This document shows, one piece after another, positions 9,022-11,805 of a stretch of 11,805 bases of DNA; position 1 is the first letter of the stretch; each line of letters opens with the position of its first letter. The translations under genes and the position numbers were made by a program. The notes beneath the pieces were generated by a model. It did not search any database. It had not been told where the DNA came from and saw nothing but the letters and a program-made list of their open reading frames with translations. Source of the DNA: Candidatus Competibacteraceae bacterium (GTDB lineage Bacteria; Pseudomonadota; Gammaproteobacteria; Competibacterales; Competibacteraceae); assembly GCA_012032855.1 (NCBI GenBank), contig JAAUQA010000052.1, positions 1 through 11,805 of the forward strand, read 5' to 3'.

Positions 9022-10449
9022 TCAGCCTACTTTTTCAGCAGGAATGGGAACGGCAACGAATAACGCCTGTTGTTGTCGCTGTATTTGCACGGCAGCCGGT
9101 TTACCTTTGGGTGCGGCGCTGATCAGCTGCTTCAATTGCGCGGCGGACTCGACCGGTTGTTGGTTGAAGGACAAAATCACGTCACGAGGACGGATACCCG
9201 CCTCAGCCGCCGGTCCTTCCGGGTCCACGCCCGCCACCAACACCCCGTTGGCTACCCCCAGTTCCTTGCGTTCGGCATCGTTCAGCTGTTCCACCGCTAG
9301 TCCCAAAGGACTGTCCGCTGTCGCCGCGTCGGAGCGATTCATCGACAAACGCCCAGATTGCTGCTCCAGCTCGCCGATGGTGAGCGTCACAGACATCTTT
9401 TTGCCTTCACGTAGTATGTCCACAGGCACCTGGGAACCGGTTGACGTAGCGCCAACTAAAGGGGGCAATTCACCGGAGCGGTCGATCCATTTTCCATTAT
9501 AGTTGACAATCACATCGCCCGCGCGCAACCCGGCTTTTGCCGCCGGACTGTCCGGTGTCACTTGGGCCACCAGCGCACCGGCGGGTTTGTCCAGGCCGAA
9601 GGATTGCGCCAACGCCTGATTCATATCCTGAATTAATACCCCTAACCAACCGTGGCTGGCATAGCCGTTGGTTTTCAGCTGTTCAACGATGTTTTTCGCC
9701 ACATTGACCGGGATCGCGAAGGACAACCCCATATAACCGCCGCTGCGGCTGTAGATCTGAGAGTTGATGCCGATCACGTTGCCGTCCAAATCAAACAGCG
9801 GGCCGCCGGAATTACCCGGGTTGACCGCCACATCAGTCTGGATAAAGGGCACATAGGTGCCGTCCGGCAGGCTGCGGGATAAAGCGCTGATCACCCCTTG
9901 GGTGGCCGAATGCTGGAAGCCGAACGGCGCGCCGATGGCGAACACCCACTGGCCTACCTTGAGTTGCTCCGAATCACCCAGCTTGACGGTGGGCAAGCCA
10001 TCAGCATTCACTTTGAGCAGGGCCAAATCGGTATTTTCATCGGCACCGATCAGTTTGGCCGGTAATTCCCGGCGGTCGCTCAGGGTTACGGTCACTTCTT
10101 CGGTATCGGCGACCACATGCGCGTTGGTCAACACGTAACCGTCCGCTGAAATAATGAATCCGGAACCCGCAGAACGCGCATTGGGAACCGACGGTCGGTC
10201 GGGGAATTGCTCGAAAAAGCGCTTGAATAGATCAGGCACTTCCGGGTTACCGGGGAATCTATCCGCGCTCCCACCGCTCTTGCGGGTCGCATTGATGCTG
10301 ACTACGGCGTCTTTGTTCTGCGCAATCAATTGGGTAAAGTCCGGCAACACGGCGGCCAACACTTGCGCTGTCAGTAGGCTGAACAGCAGCAGCGTAACGC
10401 CCCCCAAACGCCAAGCGGTGAGTGGTAAGGGAATAGTTTTTTGCTTCAT
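9022..10449 (-). CDS. Do-family periplasmic serine protease (DegQ/MucD-like)
   Basis: This HtrA-type protease/chaperone degrades or holds misfolded proteins in the periplasm. The protein has 475 residues, close to DegP, DegQ and Pseudomonas MucD. A signal peptide covers about residues 1-33 (hydrophobic core GVTLLLFSLLTAQVLAA). The trypsin-like domain carries the triad His111 (TNAHVV), Asp141 (NTDLALLKV) and Ser214 (GNSGGP). Two PDZ domains follow, at about 268-358 and 380-470; the first begins with HGWLGVLIQDM. The ATG is preceded by CTGGAGAA at a spacing of about seven. The gene is first in an apparent operon with the two-component pair behind it, so the system probably controls its own protease. 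I give no symbol because DegP, DegQ and MucD cannot be separated by eye. No defect is seen. Confidence 0.97.
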   Translation of the reverse strand: MKQKTIPLPLTAWRLGGVTLLLFSLLTAQVLAAVLPDFTQLIAQNKDAVVSINATRKSGGSADRFPGNPEVPDLFKRFFEQFPDRPSVPNARSAGSGFIISADGYVLTNAHVVADTEEVTVTLSDRRELPAKLIGADENTDLALLKVNADGLPTVKLGDSEQLKVGQWVFAIGAPFGFQHSATQGVISALSRSLPDGTYVPFIQTDVAVNPGNSGGPLFDLDGNVIGINSQIYSRSGGYMGLSFAIPVNVAKNIVEQLKTNGYASHGWLGVLIQDMNQALAQSFGLDKPAGALVAQVTPDSPAAKAGLRAGDVIVNYNGKWIDRSGELPPLVGATSTGSQVPVDILREGKKMSVTLTIGELEQQSGRLSMNRSDAATADSPLGLAVEQLNDAERKELGVANGVLVAGVDPEGPAAEAGIRPRDVILSFNQQPVESAAQLKQLISAAPKGKPAAVQIQRQQQALFVAVPIPAEKVG

Positions 10450-10512
10450 TACGATTCTCCAGGGCTATGACACTGACAGGGTTCAGTTGCCGGCTATTGT
10501 TTCGCAATCCGC

Positions 10513-10550
10513 ATTAAACCAATCTTTCCAATTCATTAACAAAAGTTAAC
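10513..10550 (-). promoter_or_regulatory. Candidate degQ-operon promoter with a GTTAA tandem repeat
   Basis: On the minus strand, TTGTTA (10537-10542) and TTTAAT (10513-10518) are 18 bases apart, giving a start near 10506 and a leader of about 57 bases. Two copies of GTTAA with a five-base gap (TTAAC on the plus strand at 10536-10540 and 10546-10550) repeat every ten bases, and the nearer copy overlaps the -35. OmpR-family activators typically bind such one-turn direct repeats next to the -35, so this may be the site of the operon's own response regulator. No sigmaE-type GGAACTT element was seen. Confidence 0.4.
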
Positions 10551-10837
10551 TTGACAAGCATTGTTACGGGATGGGCGCCATGAGGAATGGGGTGATTTTG
10601 CGATCGTAACGAGCATTTGTTCATACAAGTAATTGCCGGACCTACTGAAAATGGAATGAGTGTTTTGATTTAAAGGGAAAACATGAGAATGGGTCTTAGC
10701 GACTTACGCACGTGTATCCAGCGCTTTGCCTGGAAAACCGTTGGTTCAATTTGAACTGCAGTTGATTCAGATTGGTTTGACACCGGACCAATATGGCCTG
10801 CCAGCATGTTTCAATACGCCTCAAATGTCGTAAAAAT

Positions 10838-10856
10838 ACTTTTTAAATAAAAAAGT
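10838..10856. repeat. AT-rich perfect inverted repeat
   Basis: ACTTTTT (10838-10844) and AAAAAGT (10850-10856) are exact complements around a five-base AAATA loop. On either strand a run of A or T belongs to the stem, but there is no GC-rich stem, so an efficient intrinsic terminator is unlikely. It may be a regulator site or curved promoter-upstream DNA. Confidence 0.4.
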
Positions 10857-10887
10857 TATAGCTTGTGGCATCAGTTATGCGAAGCGC

Positions 10888-10930
10888 GATTGACGCATCG
10901 AACGCCAGAAAAAGCGGTGGCTCGTCAGTC
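10888..10930. repeat. Nested stem structure upstream of the exported-protein gene
   Basis: GATTGACG (10888-10895) pairs with CGTCAGTC (10923-10930), with one G-U pair when transcribed from the plus strand. Inside it, GCCA (10904-10907) pairs with TGGC (10918-10921). The end of the structure is 92 bases before the chosen start codon, so it could be part of a leader RNA. It does not match any riboswitch class I know. Confidence 0.3.
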
Positions 10931-11006
10931 AGCGAACTGAGGCGTAATTAAAAGGCGTCGAATTCCTGTATCGCATAAGCATGCAATCACGCAGTCAAGG
11001 CAATCG

Positions 11007-11012
11007 CGGGAG
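11007..11012 (+). promoter_or_regulatory. Ribosome binding site deciding the start of the exported-protein gene
   Basis: GCGGGAG at about 11006-11012 is the only purine-rich SD-like stretch. It lies one base from the in-frame ATG at 11014, which is too close, and ten bases from the ATG at 11023, which is workable. The second start also gives a normal signal peptide beginning MKRCC. Confidence 0.55.
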
Positions 11013-11022
11013 AATGAATGGT

Positions 11023-11805
11023 ATGAAAAGATGTTGCAATACCCAGCGAATGACAATGTTTGGCGTTATTATTTTATTTATCCTCTCCTTGTCCGGTCCT
11101 GGATCCGTAAGCGCTCAAGGAATCGGTTTTGATATCGACGATGATTTGAGACGCGAACTGACACAACGATTCAGACCTCCCTTTCAATTCCCGACCATAC
11201 CCGTCGATCAGGTATTCGCCTGTGGCGTATTCAATGTCACCGCGAATCAAAACAGTGTACTTTGGCATTATCTTGATTTTCGGGCCAATGGCTCGCTTGA
11301 GCTTGGTATAGAGCTCAACAACGGCAGCTGGATCAGTGGTATCGGTTCCTATACGGCGTTGCAGAATATCGGCTTAATTGGCTATGGGGTAAGTTTGACG
11401 TACACGTTAGGTAATCAAACTTATCAAACGAGTTTTAACCTGAAAAATTTACAACGCACCTATGGATTGAAGATGATCCGCTATTTCGATGCTAGCGGTG
11501 AATTAACGGAAAACGGTACCACGTATCAGATTGAAATGTACTGCCAAGCGTTTGGCCATCGGTATAACGCCAACTCATCATTACTGCGCTTTGAGTGCCC
11601 GCAGCAAAATACCGCCACGGGTTACTATCTGAATACGTTTATATTCGATGCGAATGCACCGGGCAATGCATTCCGGCAACGGGATCACTATATAAATGGA
11701 CTGACAAATCCAGTTATTGAGCGCAGTGACTTTGGTATTTTCACGCGCAATGGCACTGACGTGACAATCGATTTCAATGCTAATCCCATGTTATCCAGCG
11801 TAGGA
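11023..11805 (+). CDS. Exported protein of unknown function, 3' end outside the window
   Basis: The frame is open for 261 codons from the ATG at 11023 to the window edge, with no stop, so the gene is incomplete. The first 31 residues form a typical signal peptide: basic start (MKRCC...R), hydrophobic core MFGVIILFILSLS and a likely cleavage site after VSA, before QGIGFD. A second in-frame ATG at 11014 is less likely given the SD position. The mature part is rich in Asn, Gly, Thr and aromatic residues, with alternating polar/hydrophobic stretches suggesting beta structure. It has three cysteines in view (67, 174, 192), possibly disulfide-bonded. I recognise no catalytic motif, repeat or domain. 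It is more AT-rich than its neighbours, with codons such as TTA, ATA and AAT more frequent. It is divergent from degQ with 573 bases between them. An acquired or fast-evolving secreted or surface protein is plausible. Confidence 0.8.
   Translation, partial: MKRCCNTQRMTMFGVIILFILSLSGPGSVSAQGIGFDIDDDLRRELTQRFRPPFQFPTIPVDQVFACGVFNVTANQNSVLWHYLDFRANGSLELGIELNNGSWISGIGSYTALQNIGLIGYGVSLTYTLGNQTYQTSFNLKNLQRTYGLKMIRYFDASGELTENGTTYQIEMYCQAFGHRYNANSSLLRFECPQQNTATGYYLNTFIFDANAPGNAFRQRDHYINGLTNPVIERSDFGIFTRNGTDVTIDFNANPMLSSVG

Larger units (their letters stand above)
10450..11022. other. 573-base intergenic region upstream of degQ and of the exported-protein gene
   Basis: This stretch separates two divergent genes. 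It holds the degQ promoter candidate near the left end. A short open frame with an SD-like AAAGGGA starts at 10683 (MRMGLSDLRTCIQRF) and stops after 23 codons; the neighbouring frame stays open to a TAA at 10831-10833. An AT-rich inverted repeat lies at 10838-10856 and a nested stem structure at 10888-10930. The section after about 10840 is AT-rich and may include the promoter of the exported-protein gene, but I cannot pick convincing -35 and -10 boxes. I recognise no tRNA, known riboswitch or conserved small RNA. Confidence 0.5.

Noticed and set aside
10450..10620. SigmaE-dependent promoter for the degQ-like gene
   Set aside because: No GGAACTT/TCTGA pair with suitable spacing on the minus strand.
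10861..11012. Cyclic-di-GMP riboswitch upstream of the exported-protein gene
   Set aside because: The conserved GEMM core strings are absent.

Overview
The window looks like chromosomal DNA of a gammaproteobacterium of medium GC content. The evidence is an Fnr/Anr regulator with the four-cysteine iron-sulfur pattern of E. coli Fnr, the tgt-yajC-secD-secF order typical of proteobacteria, and a MucD/DegQ-type periplasmic protease. I cannot fix the order or genus from sequence alone.

Layout: (1) 1-857 holds fnr on the minus strand; the 86 bases before it show nothing recognisable. (2) 858-1172 is a divergent intergenic region with a plausible fnr promoter. (3) 1173-5540 is a plus-strand run of tgt, yajC, secD and secF: a tRNA-modifying enzyme followed by the SecDF-YajC accessory complex of the Sec translocon. 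(4) 5541-5762 lies between convergent genes and carries hairpins and a REP/BIME-like imperfect inverted repeat. (5) 5763-10449 is a minus-strand block. Read in its own direction it is a Do-family protease (degQ/mucD-like), an OmpR-type response regulator, its histidine kinase, a small YqaE/Pmp3-like membrane protein, and pyrrolidone-carboxylate peptidase (pcp). The first three are tightly packed and probably form one envelope-stress operon. (6) 10450-11022 is 573 bases without a convincing gene; it has a candidate degQ promoter with a GTTAA tandem repeat and several inverted repeats. (7) 11023 to the end is the 5' part of an exported protein that I do not recognise; it is visibly more AT-rich than the rest.

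The genes centre on the cell envelope: SecDF-YajC helps export proteins, the DegQ-like protease clears misfolded exported proteins, and the adjacent two-component system is a natural candidate to sense envelope damage and control it. Fnr would add oxygen-responsive regulation.

The most striking anomaly is a set of six inferred single-base indels in four otherwise well-conserved genes: tgt (two insertions), yajC (one insertion in a run of A), the kinase (one deletion in a run of A) and the response regulator (two deletions 18 bases apart). secD, secF, fnr, pcp and degQ are intact. No in-frame stops or large losses accompany the shifts, so sequencing or assembly error is the first explanation, with very recent gene decay as the alternative. 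I found no CRISPR array, tRNA, rRNA, transposase, phage gene or clearly novel system.
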